Source: Clostridiales bacterium mt11
GTDB taxonomy: Bacteria > Bacillota > Clostridia > Tissierellales > Tepidimicrobiaceae
Reading direction: 5' to 3'
Assembly (NCBI GenBank): GCA_001282665.1
Contig: LN874947.1
Coordinates: forward strand, 724,643 to 788,642
Length of the DNA: 64,000 bases
The notes below the pieces were generated by a model. That model was not told the DNA's origin. It saw only the letters and a program-made list of their open reading frames with translations, and ran no database searches. Of the stretch, positions 30,164 through 39,991 are shown one piece after another. A program made the position numbers and the translations under genes. Numbering within the stretch: position 1 is the first letter of the stretch; each line of letters begins with the position of its first letter.

Positions 30164-31555
30164 TTAGCTGAAACTTTTCCCAAAAACATGTCCTATAACT
30201 TCTTGTAGAGTTCTTAGTTCAACTACCTCAATATTGTCAAATTTTCCATTTCCTTTTATTCCATCTTTTGGTATATAAACCTTTCTAAATCCCATTCTAT
30301 CCAATTCCTTAATCCTTCCTTCCATAGAAGGAACCTTTTTTAATTCTCCAGTAAGCCCTACTTCCGCAATAAATACTATATCATTTGATATCCCCTTATT
30401 ATATACAGAAGAAACTATACTCATTATAATAGCTAAGTTTACCGATTGTTCGCTTAATTTCAGTCCCCCTGTAGCTTTTATAACTACATTTTTATCATAT
30501 AATCCAATATTTCCTCTCTGTTCAAGAATGGATATCAATGTGTTCAATTGATCTTTCCTTAAACATTCACCAATCCTCGAAGGATAAGGGGTAAAAGATC
30601 GTGAAACTAAGCTTTCTATCTCCACTATAATGAGTCTAGAGCCTTCCCTTATTACGGATAATGCACTTCCCGGTACGATGTTGCCATCTTCTCTTTTAGT
30701 TATAAAGAATTCAGAAGGATTTTCTATTGGAATCATACCCTTTTCCTCCATAGAAAACAAACCCAATTCTCCCGTCCTTCCAAACCTATTCTTAGTTGCC
30801 ATTAAAGTCCTTAGCTCTTCATCACTTTCCCCTTCTAAGTATAAAACCGTATCCACTAAATGCTCTAAGGTTCTTAATCCTGCCATTTCATTTGCCTTCG
30901 TCATATGGCCTACCATGATTACAGCTCTAGGTCTATTCTTATTCTTTGCAGCATCTACCAACGCATTAGCACATTCTATAGATTGAATAGGGGAACCAGC
31001 TCTAGAATTAAATTCTTCTAGACTAAATGTTTGAATACTATCTATGATAATTAAATCTGGATCTATATCCTCAATGGATTTGAGGACATTATCCATACTG
31101 GTATCAGATAAAATCCAAATATCCTTGGGTATTTCATTTAAAATCCTATTTGCTCTATTGCTTATTTGAGTTTCACTTTCTTCACCAGATGCATATAAAA
31201 CCTTGTACCCTTTTTTTGCAATATCGTTGGATATCTCTAATAATAAGGTGGATTTACCTGCCCCTGGTCGGGCAGTTAGTATTGTAACGGAATCCTTAAC
31301 TATTCCCCCACCTAGTACTCTATTAAATTCGCCTATGTCAGTTACTATCCTATGATCATCATCTATATCCACTGTAGATAATTTTACTGGGGATATTCTC
31401 TCAATTTGTTGGATTTGGTTCTTAGAATTTTTGTTCTTAGGCTCTAAGGTAACTTCATCAAAACTATTCCAAGAATTACATTCAGGACATCTCCCCATCC
31501 ATTTAAGACTTTCATATCCGCATTGGGAACATCTAAAGATATTTTTTGTCTTCAT
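30164..31555 (-). CDS. radA: DNA repair protein RadA
   Basis: Hexameric helicase-like ATPase aiding branch migration in recombination. 463 residues: N-terminal zinc finger CSQCGYESLKWMGRCPEC, Walker A in TARPGAGKSTLL, Walker B DLIIIDSIQTF, the RadA-specific KNRFGRTGELGLF, and a C-terminal Lon-like domain (NVVIKATGGLKLSEQSVNLA). ATG with AGGAGG. Usual place between clpC and disA. Confidence 0.96.
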   Translation of the reverse strand: MKTKNIFRCSQCGYESLKWMGRCPECNSWNSFDEVTLEPKNKNSKNQIQQIERISPVKLSTVDIDDDHRIVTDIGEFNRVLGGGIVKDSVTILTARPGAGKSTLLLEISNDIAKKGYKVLYASGEESETQISNRANRILNEIPKDIWILSDTSMDNVLKSIEDIDPDLIIIDSIQTFSLEEFNSRAGSPIQSIECANALVDAAKNKNRPRAVIMVGHMTKANEMAGLRTLEHLVDTVLYLEGESDEELRTLMATKNRFGRTGELGLFSMEEKGMIPIENPSEFFITKREDGNIVPGSALSVIREGSRLIIVEIESLVSRSFTPYPSRIGECLRKDQLNTLISILEQRGNIGLYDKNVVIKATGGLKLSEQSVNLAIIMSIVSSVYNKGISNDIVFIAEVGLTGELKKVPSMEGRIKELDRMGFRKVYIPKDGIKGNGKFDNIEVVELRTLQEVIGHVFGKSFS

Positions 31556-31583
31556 ATTTTCCTCCTACTATTATGTAGTAAAT

Positions 31584-31611
31584 AGAACCTATAGCCTAGG
31601 CTATAGGTTCT
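31584..31611 (-). terminator. 28-bp perfect palindrome over the clpC stop codon
   Basis: Each half is AGAACCTATAGCCT or its exact complement, with no spacer; the clpC TAG stop lies at the centre. The minus-strand continuation is ATTTACTACATAATAG, not a good U run, so it is either a weak terminator between clpC and radA or an RNA-processing/stability stem. Confidence 0.5.
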
Positions 31612-34034
31612 TTATCAAATATTAACTTATTATTTTTAAAATCTATGAGTATATTATCATCTTTTGAAACGCGCCCTTTTAAAATTTCTTCTGCTAATTG
31701 ATCTTCTATCATCTTAGTTATAGTTCTTTCAAGAGGTCGAGCGCCGTATACTGGATCGAAACCTTTATTACTTATATAATCTATAGTATCATCTGTAACA
31801 TTTATATTTATATTTAATTTTTTCATCCTTTTTCTTAAATCCTTTATCATTATACTGACGATTTCTTTTACATCATCTTCTTTTAAGGAATGGAACACGA
31901 TAACTTCATCGATTCTATTTAAAAATTCTGGTCTAAAAGTTCTTTTTAACTCTTCAAATATAGTTTCTTTCATTTTTTCGTACTCTTCTTTTTCTTCTTC
32001 AGAAGCTGCAGCAAACCCTAACACATTTTGCTTTTTAATAGATGTAGCTCCCACATTTGATGTCATTATTATTACCGTATTTTTAAAATCAACAGTACGT
32101 CCTTTAGAATCAGTCAATCTACCATCATCTAATATTTGAAGTAATACATTGAATACATCTGGGTGTGCTTTTTCCACCTCATCAAATAATATAACGGAGT
32201 AAGGTTTCCTTCTAACGGATTCAGTTAATTGACCTCCCTCGTCATAGCCTACATATCCTGGAGGAGAGCCTATAAGTCTAGATACCGAGTGTTTCTCCAT
32301 ATATTCACTCATATCAATCCTTATTACTGAATCCTCATCTCCAAACAATGTCTCTGCTAAAGCCTTAGCAAGATATGTTTTACCTACTCCTGTAGGACCG
32401 ACAAATATAAAAGTACCTACAGGTTTTTGAGGATCTTTTAATCCTACCCTTGCCCTTCTAACTGCATTTGACACTGCTTTCACTGCTTGGTCTTGACCTA
32501 TTACCTTTTCGTGGAGTATCTCTTCTAGATTCAATAACTTTTGACTTTCTTCTGTAGTCATTTTATTTACGGGAATTCCCGTCCAATTAGATACTACCTG
32601 AGCTATTTCATCATAGCCTACAACCATATTAGAAGTCTGCTTCTCTTTTTCCCATCTAGCTTTTTCCTTTTGAAGCTCTTCTTTAATATGCTTTTCCATA
32701 TCCCTTATTTTAGCTGCCTTTTCATAATTTTGAGTATTGATTGCTTCTTCTTTCTCTTGGGATAGTTCATCTAGTTTTTCTTCTAAACCTTTTAATCCAT
32801 CAGGAGCTACATAAGATTTTATCCTTATCATGGAAGCAGCTTCGTCTATTAGATCTATAGCCTTATCTGGAAGAAATCTATCGGTAATATATCTACTCGA
32901 TAATTCTGCTGCGGCTTTAATGGCTTCATCGGAAATTTCCACTCTATGATGAGCCTCATACCTATCCCTTAAACCCTCAAGAATTTTAATAGTATCATCT
33001 ACAGAAGGTTCTTCTATCATTATAGGTTGGAATCTTCTTTCTAGAGCAGAATCCTTTTCTATATGTTTTCTATATTCGTCTATAGTTGTAGCACCTATTA
33101 CTTGAAGATCTCCTCGAGCAAGTACTGGCTTTAGTATATTAGAAGCATCTATAGCACCTTCAGCAGCTCCTGCACCTACAATAGTATGAAGTTCATCTAT
33201 GAATAATATTATATCTCCATCTTCCCTTAATTCCTTCATTACGGATTTTAATCTCTCTTCAAATTCACCTCTATATTTAGCCCCAGCAATCATACTAGGT
33301 AAATCTAAAGTTACTACTCGTTTATCCCTTATTATTTCTGGTACTTGACCTTCTACAATTTTTTGTGCTAATCCTTCAGCAATAGCCGTTTTACCCACAC
33401 CTGGTTCTCCTATGAGTACTGGATTGTTCTTCGTCCTTCTACTTAATACCTGAATTACCCTTTCAATCTCTTTTGCCCTTCCTATAACAGGGTCTATTTT
33501 CCCATCTATAGCTAACCCAGTTAAATCTCTGCCATATTTATCTAAGTTTGGAGTGGTATTACTTCCTCCTTCTTGAGATGATGTAGCTTTAGATTGATTA
33601 TCCGACAACATATTTAAAATATTTTCTTCTAATTTTTGTATATCTACACCTAATTTCTTTAATACTACAATGGCAACGCCTTCGCCTTCTTCTAACAAGC
33701 CCAGTAATATATGTTCTGTCCCTACATAATTATGACCTAAGTTTCTTGCTTCTAAAAAGCTTAGTTCAAATATTCTTTTAGTTCTAGGAGTAAATCCCAT
33801 AATATCTGCATCATAACTTCCTTTTCCTATGGTGTTTAAAACTTCTTTTCTAACATTCTCTAATTCCACTCCCATATTACTTAAAGCTACAGCTGCAACC
33901 CCTTCACCTTCAGCTAATAGCCCTAATAAAATATGTTCTGTTCCTACATAGTTATGACGTAAGTTTTTTGCTTCCTCTTGAGCTAAAAGTATGGCCTTTT
34001 GTGCTCTTTCTGTAAATCTACCAAACATCGCCAT
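31596..34034 (-). CDS. clpC: ATP-dependent Clp protease ATPase subunit ClpC
   Basis: Hsp100 unfoldase partner of ClpP. 812 residues: two Clp_N repeats (first 150 residues), AAA-1 with [13 protein letters not shown], a UVR-like linker with coiled coil ([20 protein letters not shown]), AAA-2 with [13 protein letters not shown], and the ClpP-docking loop in [11 protein letters not shown] with GGAGGG upstream. Fourth gene of the CtsR regulon operon, 15 nt after mcsB. Confidence 0.98.
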   Translation of the reverse strand: MAMFGRFTERAQKAILLAQEEAKNLRHNYVGTEHILLGLLAEGEGVAAVALSNMGVELENVRKEVLNTIGKGSYDADIMGFTPRTKRIFELSFLEARNLGHNYVGTEHILLGLLEEGEGVAIVVLKKLGVDIQKLEENILNMLSDNQSKATSSQEGGSNTTPNLDKYGRDLTGLAIDGKIDPVIGRAKEIERVIQVLSRRTKNNPVLIGEPGVGKTAIAEGLAQKIVEGQVPEIIRDKRVVTLDLPSMIAGAKYRGEFEERLKSVMKELREDGDIILFIDELHTIVGAGAAEGAIDASNILKPVLARGDLQVIGATTIDEYRKHIEKDSALERRFQPIMIEEPSVDDTIKILEGLRDRYEAHHRVEISDEAIKAAAELSSRYITDRFLPDKAIDLIDEAASMIRIKSYVAPDGLKGLEEKLDELSQEKEEAINTQNYEKAAKIRDMEKHIKEELQKEKARWEKEKQTSNMVVGYDEIAQVVSNWTGIPVNKMTTEESQKLLNLEEILHEKVIGQDQAVKAVSNAVRRARVGLKDPQKPVGTFIFVGPTGVGKTYLAKALAETLFGDEDSVIRIDMSEYMEKHSVSRLIGSPPGYVGYDEGGQLTESVRRKPYSVILFDEVEKAHPDVFNVLLQILDDGRLTDSKGRTVDFKNTVIIMTSNVGATSIKKQNVLGFAAASEEEKEEYEKMKETIFEELKRTFRPEFLNRIDEVIVFHSLKEDDVKEIVSIMIKDLRKRMKKLNININVTDDTIDYISNKGFDPVYGARPLERTITKMIEDQLAEEILKGRVSKDDNILIDFKNNKLIFDKEPIA

Positions 34035-34049
34035 ATTATCCCTCCTAAT

Positions 34050-35066
34050 CTATATGAATTCTCTTATCAGAGTAGCTCTTCTAAAATCTCTTTCTTCCTT
34101 AGTTAACTCTTTCATAGCATTTTTCTGGATACTAGCTGGCTGTATTTCAATCATCAACTTAGTTATTTTACTAAAGTCTATGTCTCCAATTATGCCCATT
34201 TCCATGCCTAATCTCACATTGGACATATGTCTCATAGCTTCTCCAGAGGACATAATCCTAGAATACTTCAAAATCCCTAATGACCTAAAAACTCTATCTT
34301 CTATTTCATTTTTTCTTTTATTCAACAAATTATTCCTTATATCTCTTTCATTAGACATAACTTGGTATATAACATTTTTCAATTTTTCTATTATTTTCTC
34401 TTCTTCTTCCCCTAAAGTAACCTGGTTTGATATTTGATACAGATCCCCTATAGCTTCTGTACCTTCTCCATAGATACCCCTTGCAGTCAATCCAATCTTG
34501 TTTAATCCTCGTATTAAATCATTGATATAACCTGTCATAACTAGACAAGGTATATGAACCATAGCTGAAGCTCTAAGTCCAGTGCCTACATTAGTGGGAC
34601 AAGAAGTTAAATACCCAAAATCTTCGTGGAAAGCAAAGTTTAAAGTATTCTCTAAAAAATCATCTATACTACTTCCAAGCCTCCATCCTTCTTCAAAATT
34701 TAATCCTGGATATAATACTTGTATTCGTAAATGATCCTCTTCGTTTATCATAATAGTTACATTTTCATCATCTCTTAATAAAAAGCTGCCATAATTAGGT
34801 CTTTGTATTAAACCTGGGCTAATTAAGTGTTCTTCAACAAAAACTCTCCTATCCAATGGAGACAGAGCATTTATTCTAATGAATTTATAGTTACCACCAT
34901 CAGGAAAATCCTTCATTGAATTTAATACTTCTTGGGTAAGCTTTTCTGACTCTTCTATTTTCATCATCTGTGGAAATCTATAATTTTCTAAGTTTCTGGC
35001 TATTCTAATCCTCGTACTTACTACTACATCTTCTTCTAAACCAGAACCTTCAAACCATTTTTTCAT
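34050..35066 (-). CDS. mcsB: Protein arginine kinase McsB
   Basis: ATP:guanido phosphotransferase that phosphorylates arginines and marks proteins for ClpCP. 338 residues; VVVSTRIRIARNLENYRFPQ, EEHLISPGLI, NEEDHLRIQV and CPTNVGTGLRASAMVHIPCL carry the catalytic Glu, Cys and phosphate-binding Arg residues. Between mcsA and clpC. Normal length near 350. Confidence 0.96.
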   Translation of the reverse strand: MKKWFEGSGLEEDVVVSTRIRIARNLENYRFPQMMKIEESEKLTQEVLNSMKDFPDGGNYKFIRINALSPLDRRVFVEEHLISPGLIQRPNYGSFLLRDDENVTIMINEEDHLRIQVLYPGLNFEEGWRLGSSIDDFLENTLNFAFHEDFGYLTSCPTNVGTGLRASAMVHIPCLVMTGYINDLIRGLNKIGLTARGIYGEGTEAIGDLYQISNQVTLGEEEEKIIEKLKNVIYQVMSNERDIRNNLLNKRKNEIEDRVFRSLGILKYSRIMSSGEAMRHMSNVRLGMEMGIIGDIDFSKITKLMIEIQPASIQKNAMKELTKEERDFRRATLIREFI

Positions 35067-35081
35067 TCCCTATCACCTCTT

Positions 35082-35585
35082 TTACCCATCTAATTCATTT
35101 TCTAATTTCTTAATCTTATCCCTTACCAATGCTGCTTTTTCAAAAGCTTCTTTATTTACAAGCTCATCTAATTCCTTTCTAAGTTTTCCAATCTCTTTCC
35201 TCTTTATGATATTCTTATTTGCCCGTTTTGGTATCTTCCCTGTATGTTCATTATAGCCATGTATACCCTTAAATAAAGGTAATAGCTTGGTTTTAAAATC
35301 ATCATAACAATGGGGACATCCAAATTTTCCTGTTTGCTTAAATTTAGAATAACTCAAACCACAAGAAGAACATATAATATCGTCTACTTCTTCCTCAACT
35401 GGTCCACCCTGAAGGCTATCTATCAGACCAGTTAAAAGTTTGTGAAAAGAAAAAGTTGAATCAAATTCAAATTCATTATTATTCATAGCACATTTATCAC
35501 ATAAATGCAATTCTTCTACTTCTCCATTTATTATTTTAGTATAGTGAACGGTAGCATTATTTTTGTTACAAATTTGACATAACAT
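35082..35585 (-). CDS. mcsA: McsA, zinc-binding activator of McsB
   Basis: 167 residues with four CxxC pairs: CQICNKN, LCDKCAM, CSSCGLSY and CPHCYDDF, then a C-terminal UVR domain (LRKELDELVNKEAFEKAALV). It activates and tethers McsB and is regulated by redox/metal state in the family. GGAGGGG upstream of the ATG. 17 nt after ctsR. Confidence 0.95.
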   Translation of the reverse strand: MLCQICNKNNATVHYTKIINGEVEELHLCDKCAMNNNEFEFDSTFSFHKLLTGLIDSLQGGPVEEEVDDIICSSCGLSYSKFKQTGKFGCPHCYDDFKTKLLPLFKGIHGYNEHTGKIPKRANKNIIKRKEIGKLRKELDELVNKEAFEKAALVRDKIKKLENELDG

Positions 35586-35601
35586 GAAATTCCCCTCCTT
35601 A

Positions 35602-36060
35602 TTACTTCATTAGAACAAGAAGCATGTTTTTAAGTATATCTGCACGTAAATAGTTTCTTCCTGAAGTAACTCTAGCTAAAGCTACATCTTCAATAGATGC
35701 TTTCATTACATCTCCTTCCCTAGACGTAATGATCTTTTCTTCTATTAGTCCTTCTATTATATGATAGGCTTTGTTTTTAGTTATAGAACTCCCTATGGTG
35801 TTAACTATTAATTCCTCCATATTCTCGTCTTCTTCAATTCCTACCTTTATTATCTTTATATACCCTCCTCCACCTCTTCTACTCTCAATATAATATCCTT
35901 TGTATGGAGTAAATCTAGTGGTAAGAACATAATTGATCTGAGAAGGAGCACAACCAAATTGCTCTGCCAATTCATTTCGTCCTATTTCTATCATTCCATC
36001 TTCTGTTTCTTCTAACATTTCCTTTATAAATCTTTCAATTAGGTTGCTCATTCCTGGCAT
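35602..36060 (-). CDS. ctsR: CtsR, class III stress gene repressor
   Basis: Winged-helix repressor of clp genes. Start placed at ATG 36058-36060 (MPGMSNLIERFIKEMLEE), with AGAGGTGA before it; the GTG three codons earlier is within that ribosome site. 152 residues. DNA-binding part FGCAPSQINYVLTTRFTPYK and the beta-wing RRGGGGYIKI are as in Bacillus, the glycine-rich wing being the heat sensor. It autoregulates through the operator at 36079-36095. Confidence 0.96.
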   Translation of the reverse strand: MPGMSNLIERFIKEMLEETEDGMIEIGRNELAEQFGCAPSQINYVLTTRFTPYKGYYIESRRGGGGYIKIIKVGIEEDENMEELIVNTIGSSITKNKAYHIIEGLIEEKIITSREGDVMKASIEDVALARVTSGRNYLRADILKNMLLVLMK

Positions 36061-36078
36061 TTGTCTCACCTCTCTGAC

Positions 36079-36095
36079 TTTGACTTTCTTTGCCC
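36079..36095 (-). promoter_or_regulatory. CtsR operator
   Basis: Minus strand GGGCAAAGAAAGTCAAA. The CtsR heptad tandem repeat is RGTCAAA-NAN-RGTCAAA; this fits in 16 of 17 positions (T to G in the first heptad). It lies right after the predicted start point, so bound CtsR would block initiation of the whole ctsR-to-disA operon. Confidence 0.88.
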
Positions 36096-36105
36096 TTTAC
36101 TATAT

Positions 36106-36134
36106 ATTATGGACTATATTTATATTTTTTTCAA
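36106..36134 (-). promoter_or_regulatory. Sigma-A promoter of the ctsR operon
   Basis: Minus strand TTGAAA (36129-36134), 17 bp, CATAAT (36106-36111), followed by the CtsR box 10 bp downstream. Confidence 0.7.
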
Positions 36135-36204
36135 TAGCTAATTTTAATTAGTTTTATATTTTCCATTTTAAAGTTTTTATATGCTATAAATAATAAATAA
36201 GTAA

Positions 36205-36238
36205 AAATTGGGTTTCCATCATCTTGGAAACCCAATTT
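36205..36238. terminator. Terminator after the EF-G-like gene
   Basis: AAATTGGGTTTCCA, 6-nt loop, TGGAAACCCAATTT: 14 bp perfect stem with T-rich continuation on the minus strand. Ends the EF-G-like gene before the ctsR promoter region. Confidence 0.85.
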
Positions 36239-36242
36239 ATTA

Positions 36243-38306
36243 TCATTCTTTATCCGTTTTAGCTTCTTCTATTATCTTTTCAGCAATATTGGCTGGAACT
36301 TCATCGTATCTTATAAATTCCATAGTGAAACTTCCTCTCGCTTGAGTCATACTCCTTAAATCTATGGCATATTCAAATAATTCAGCTTGAGGTGCTTCTG
36401 CTATAACCAATTGAGAACCATCTTCTTGCGGTTCCATACCTAGAATTCTACCTCTACGTTTGTTCATGTCTCCCATGACATCACCCATATAATCTTCAGG
36501 AATTAAAATTTCTACCTTCATTACAGGCTCTAATAAAATAGGTTTAGCTGCTTCCATACCCTTTTTAAAAGCAAGAGATGCTGCAATTTTAAACGCCATT
36601 TCATTAGAATCAACAGGGTGGTATGAACCATCAAACAATACAGCTTTCATATTTACTACAGGATATCCTGCAAGCACACCATGCTCTATAGATTCTCTTA
36701 ATCCCTTTTCAACGGCTGGGAAAAAGTTTCTAGGAACTGCTCCACCAAATACTTCTTCTTCAAATACGAAATCCTCATCTACAGGTTCAAACCTTATATG
36801 AACATCTCCGTATTGTCCAGCACCACCAGATTGTTTCTTGTGTTTACCTTGAACGCTAGAAGTTCCTTTTATGGTTTCTCTATAAGCAACCTTTGGACTG
36901 ATAAGGTTTACCTCTACTCCAAAAGTATTTTTCAATTTATCTATAATAACTGCTAATTGCATATTTCCCTGACCACCAATTAACAATTGTTTGGTTTCTG
37001 AATTTCTTTCAACTACAAATGTTGGATCCTCTTCCGTTAATCGATGTAAAGAAGTGCCTATCTTTTCTTCATCGCCTTTTGCCTTGGGTTCTACAGCTAA
37101 GAATAATGTTGGTTGTGGATATTCAATCCTATCATATAGAGTTGGATTTGATTTACTAGATAAACTATCCCCTGTCTGAGCTACTTGAAGTTTAGATGTT
37201 GCTCCAATATCCCCTGCTACTATCTCAGATACTTCTAATTGATTCTTACCTCTAAGTACAAACAATCCGCCTAACTTTTCAGTTTTATCTTTGCTTACAT
37301 TGTATACCTCACTATCTTTAGTTATCTTTCCAGATAGTACTTTGAATAATGAAAGCTTTCCAACGAATGGATCTACTATGGTCTTAAATATTATAGCTGA
37401 GAAAGGTTCATTTACGTCTACCTTTCTTTCAACTTTTTCTTCTCCGCTATACCCTATGTTTACTCCCACTTCAGTTGGATTTGGCATATAGCTTCCGGCT
37501 ATATTTAATAATAAATCCACTCCTATGCCTTTTTCTGCCGATCCTACGATTATTGGAACTAGATCTCCATTTTGGACTGCTAATTTTAGTCCTTTTCTAA
37601 TCTCCTCTATGGTAAATTTTTGACCGTCAAAATATTTTTCCATTAATTCTTCATCTGTTTCCGCAACTTTTTCCATCAATAATTCCTTAATAGATTCAAT
37701 TTCATCTTGAATTTCCGCTGGCATATCTATTTTTTTAGAATTTGTTCCATTATATTCAAAAGCAACTTCATCAATTACACTTGCTGCTCCTTTAAAACTT
37801 TCCGATTGACCTATTGGTAATGTAAAGGGTACTGCTTTATCTCCAAAACGGTCCTTAATATTAGCTAACAATTTTTCAAAATTGACATTTTCCTTGTCCA
37901 TCTTATTCAAAAATATAATTTTAGGAATCTTATGTTCATCCGTATATTTCCATGCTTTTTCTGTTCCAACCTCTACTCCTGAAGAAGCATCAACTAATAA
38001 AATTGCCCCTTCACTTGCCCTTAAAGCCCCATACATTTCTCCTGCGAAATCAAAATATCCAGGAGTATCTAAAAAATTGTATTTGATATCATTCCATTCT
38101 GCTGGAATTACAGCTGTTCCAATTGACACCTTTCTCGTAATTTCCTCTTTGCCAAAGTCTGATACGGTATTTCCATCCTCTATTCTACCTTGTCTTTTAG
38201 TTACTCCTGTAAGAAATAGTATAGCCTCTGTTAAAGTTGTCTTTCCACTGCCGCTGTGCCCTATTAAAGATAGATTCCTAATTTTGTCTGATTGATATAC
38301 TTTCAT
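36243..38306 (-). CDS. EF-G-like GTPase (second EF-G paralogue)
   Basis: 687 residues with all five EF-G domains but a divergent P-loop GHSGSGKT (16-23) in place of the AHIDAGKT of true EF-G, then NFLDTPGYFDFAGEM and NKMDKEN. C-terminal domains GAGQYGDVHIRFEPVDEDF and ITRKVS-type switch are present. This matches the widespread EF-G-like/EF-G2 subfamily, whose role is unclear and probably not general translocation. Monocistronic, flanked by its own terminator. Not a TetM-type resistance protein, which has a different N-terminus. Confidence 0.88.
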   Translation of the reverse strand: MKVYQSDKIRNLSLIGHSGSGKTTLTEAILFLTGVTKRQGRIEDGNTVSDFGKEEITRKVSIGTAVIPAEWNDIKYNFLDTPGYFDFAGEMYGALRASEGAILLVDASSGVEVGTEKAWKYTDEHKIPKIIFLNKMDKENVNFEKLLANIKDRFGDKAVPFTLPIGQSESFKGAASVIDEVAFEYNGTNSKKIDMPAEIQDEIESIKELLMEKVAETDEELMEKYFDGQKFTIEEIRKGLKLAVQNGDLVPIIVGSAEKGIGVDLLLNIAGSYMPNPTEVGVNIGYSGEEKVERKVDVNEPFSAIIFKTIVDPFVGKLSLFKVLSGKITKDSEVYNVSKDKTEKLGGLFVLRGKNQLEVSEIVAGDIGATSKLQVAQTGDSLSSKSNPTLYDRIEYPQPTLFLAVEPKAKGDEEKIGTSLHRLTEEDPTFVVERNSETKQLLIGGQGNMQLAVIIDKLKNTFGVEVNLISPKVAYRETIKGTSSVQGKHKKQSGGAGQYGDVHIRFEPVDEDFVFEEEVFGGAVPRNFFPAVEKGLRESIEHGVLAGYPVVNMKAVLFDGSYHPVDSNEMAFKIAASLAFKKGMEAAKPILLEPVMKVEILIPEDYMGDVMGDMNKRRGRILGMEPQEDGSQLVIAEAPQAELFEYAIDLRSMTQARGSFTMEFIRYDEVPANIAEKIIEEAKTDKE

Positions 38307-38477
38307 TAATACCTTGCCCCCTTAACCAGCATTTTTGTTATTTATATTCAAAGATTTTAAATTTTAAAACCTTTTAAACCTTAAAACACCAATATTGAGT
38401 TACAGTAATCATGAAAATCGTTATAGCTATCCTTTTAAATTATATCATGAAATTAAAATTTATCATAGTATTTTTTA

Positions 38478-38506
38478 TTGCGTGAAAAATTATACATTGA
38501 TATACT
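38478..38506 (+). promoter_or_regulatory. Candidate promoter of hisC
   Basis: TTGCGT (38478-38483), 17 bp, TATACT (38501-38506). About 35 nt before the TTG start of hisC. Confidence 0.55.
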
Positions 38507-38544
38507 ATATACTGTAAGGAATTAAAAGAAAGGGGCTGGTGTAA

Positions 38545-39627
38545 TTGTCAATTGATTACAGAAAAGAACTTAATGGTTTAGAACCTTATAAACCAGGAAA
38601 ACCTATTGAAGATGTTAAAAGGGAATATGGTCTTCAAAGAGTAGTTAAATTAGCTTCTAATGAAAATCCTTTAGGATGTTCTAAAAAGGTAAAGGAAAAA
38701 CTAATGGCATCTTTAGATGATTTAGCAATCTATCCCGATGGGAATGCTACGAATTTAAAGGAAGCCCTATCCAGAAAATTAGATGTCCATGTAGATGAAA
38801 TTTTACCTTCAAGCGGTGCTGATGAAATGATCGAATTAATATCTAAAACCCTTATCTCTCCAGAAGATGAAGTTATCATGGCAGATATTACCTTCCCAAG
38901 ATATGTAGCTACAACTAAGATTATGGGCGGTGTCCCAGTTGTAGTTCCATTAAAAGATTATACTTTCGATTTAGATGGAATACTAAGTAAGATAACCGAT
39001 AAAACGAAGATTATTTGGATATGTAATCCTAATAATCCAACGGGAACCATAGTTACAGAAGAGGAATTGATCAAATTTTTTGACCAGGTTCCAAGCAATA
39101 TCATAATTGCTTATGATGAAGCCTATAGAGAATTTGTTACAAGAGATGATTATCCAATGGACAGCATTAAATTTGTTAAGAAGTATCCAAATATATTAGT
39201 TATGAGAACCTTTTCCAAGGCTTATGGACTAGCCGGAATCAGGGTAGGATATGCTATCGGAAATAAAAGTCTAATAGAAAATATAAATAAAGTAAGAGGA
39301 CCATTTAATGTTAACTCCTTAGCTCAGATAGCAGCTATAACAGCTCTTGAAGATGAGGATTTTGTTAAAAAAATATATAAGGTTAACCTAGAAGGTAAAA
39401 ACTATCTATATGAACAATTTAAAGAAATAAAACTTTACTTCCCACCTTCAGAAGCTAATCATATATATGTCAATGTGGAAAAGGATGCTGGAGAAGTATT
39501 TATCGAACTTCAAAAAAGAGGGGTTATCATAAGACCAATGGGTGGAACATGGATTAGAGTTTCCATAGGTACATTGGAAGAAAACAAACTATTTATTGAA
39601 AAGTTAAAAGAAGTTTTAGGCAAATAA
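38545..39627 (+). CDS. hisC: Histidinol-phosphate aminotransferase-type PLP enzyme
   Basis: Fold-type I aminotransferase, 360 residues. Starts at TTG 38545 after AAAGGGG. VKLASNENPLGCSKKV, WICNPNNPTGTIV, YDEAYREFV and FSKAYGLAGIRVGYAIG (PLP lysine near residue 225) are HisC-like. It stands alone rather than in a his operon; such orphan HisC-like enzymes can also act on aromatic amino acids, so the substrate is uncertain. Plus strand, own promoter and terminator. Confidence 0.88.
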   Translation: MSIDYRKELNGLEPYKPGKPIEDVKREYGLQRVVKLASNENPLGCSKKVKEKLMASLDDLAIYPDGNATNLKEALSRKLDVHVDEILPSSGADEMIELISKTLISPEDEVIMADITFPRYVATTKIMGGVPVVVPLKDYTFDLDGILSKITDKTKIIWICNPNNPTGTIVTEEELIKFFDQVPSNIIIAYDEAYREFVTRDDYPMDSIKFVKKYPNILVMRTFSKAYGLAGIRVGYAIGNKSLIENINKVRGPFNVNSLAQIAAITALEDEDFVKKIYKVNLEGKNYLYEQFKEIKLYFPPSEANHIYVNVEKDAGEVFIELQKRGVIIRPMGGTWIRVSIGTLEENKLFIEKLKEVLGK

Positions 39628-39629
39628 AA

Positions 39630-39655
39630 AGTGGGCGAATATTCGCCCATCTTTT
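39630..39655. terminator. Bidirectional terminator after hisC
   Basis: TGGGCGAATATTCGCCCA is fully palindromic, followed by TCTTTT on the plus strand and CTTTTT on the minus, serving hisC and the convergent membrane protein gene. Confidence 0.85.
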
Positions 39656-39671
39656 ATATTAAAATCTATAT

Positions 39672-39974
39672 CTACCAAATAAATGTAGTTACTATAAATA
39701 AAACCCCTGCTACTAAAACCATGAAGATTAGAAAATGATAACTCTTAAGTATATTTTCTCTTGTCCTTTGTGGACCATCCCACATATTATAAAAATCTCC
39801 ATATCTAGATATCTTATTACTGCCAAAGACAGATGCCAACCCTACTAAACTGACTATAATAGCCGCATATTCTAATAAAACTTTAAATTCTCTGTCTAAA
39901 TATCTACTCAATACAAACGTTAATATCATAACTATTATTGCGGTGATTATTATTTTCATTATATAAATTAGCAC
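39672..39974 (-). CDS. Small membrane protein of unknown function
   Basis: About 100 residues with three hydrophobic segments: one at the N-terminus (MKIIITAIIVMILTFVLS), one near 35-50 (YAAIIVSLVGLASVFG), one at the C-terminus (YHLIF-type, FLIFMVLVAGVLFIVTTFIW). Between them a polar stretch DFYNMWDGPQRTRENILKS. Start is GTG 39974 or ATG 39959; neither has a clear ribosome site, so translation may couple to the methyltransferase gene 18 nt upstream. No family recognised. Confidence 0.6.
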   Translation of the reverse strand: MLIYIMKIIITAIIVMILTFVLSRYLDREFKVLLEYAAIIVSLVGLASVFGSNKISRYGDFYNMWDGPQRTRENILKSYHFLIFMVLVAGVLFIVTTFIW

Positions 39975-39991
39975 AATTAAAGATAGATTTA

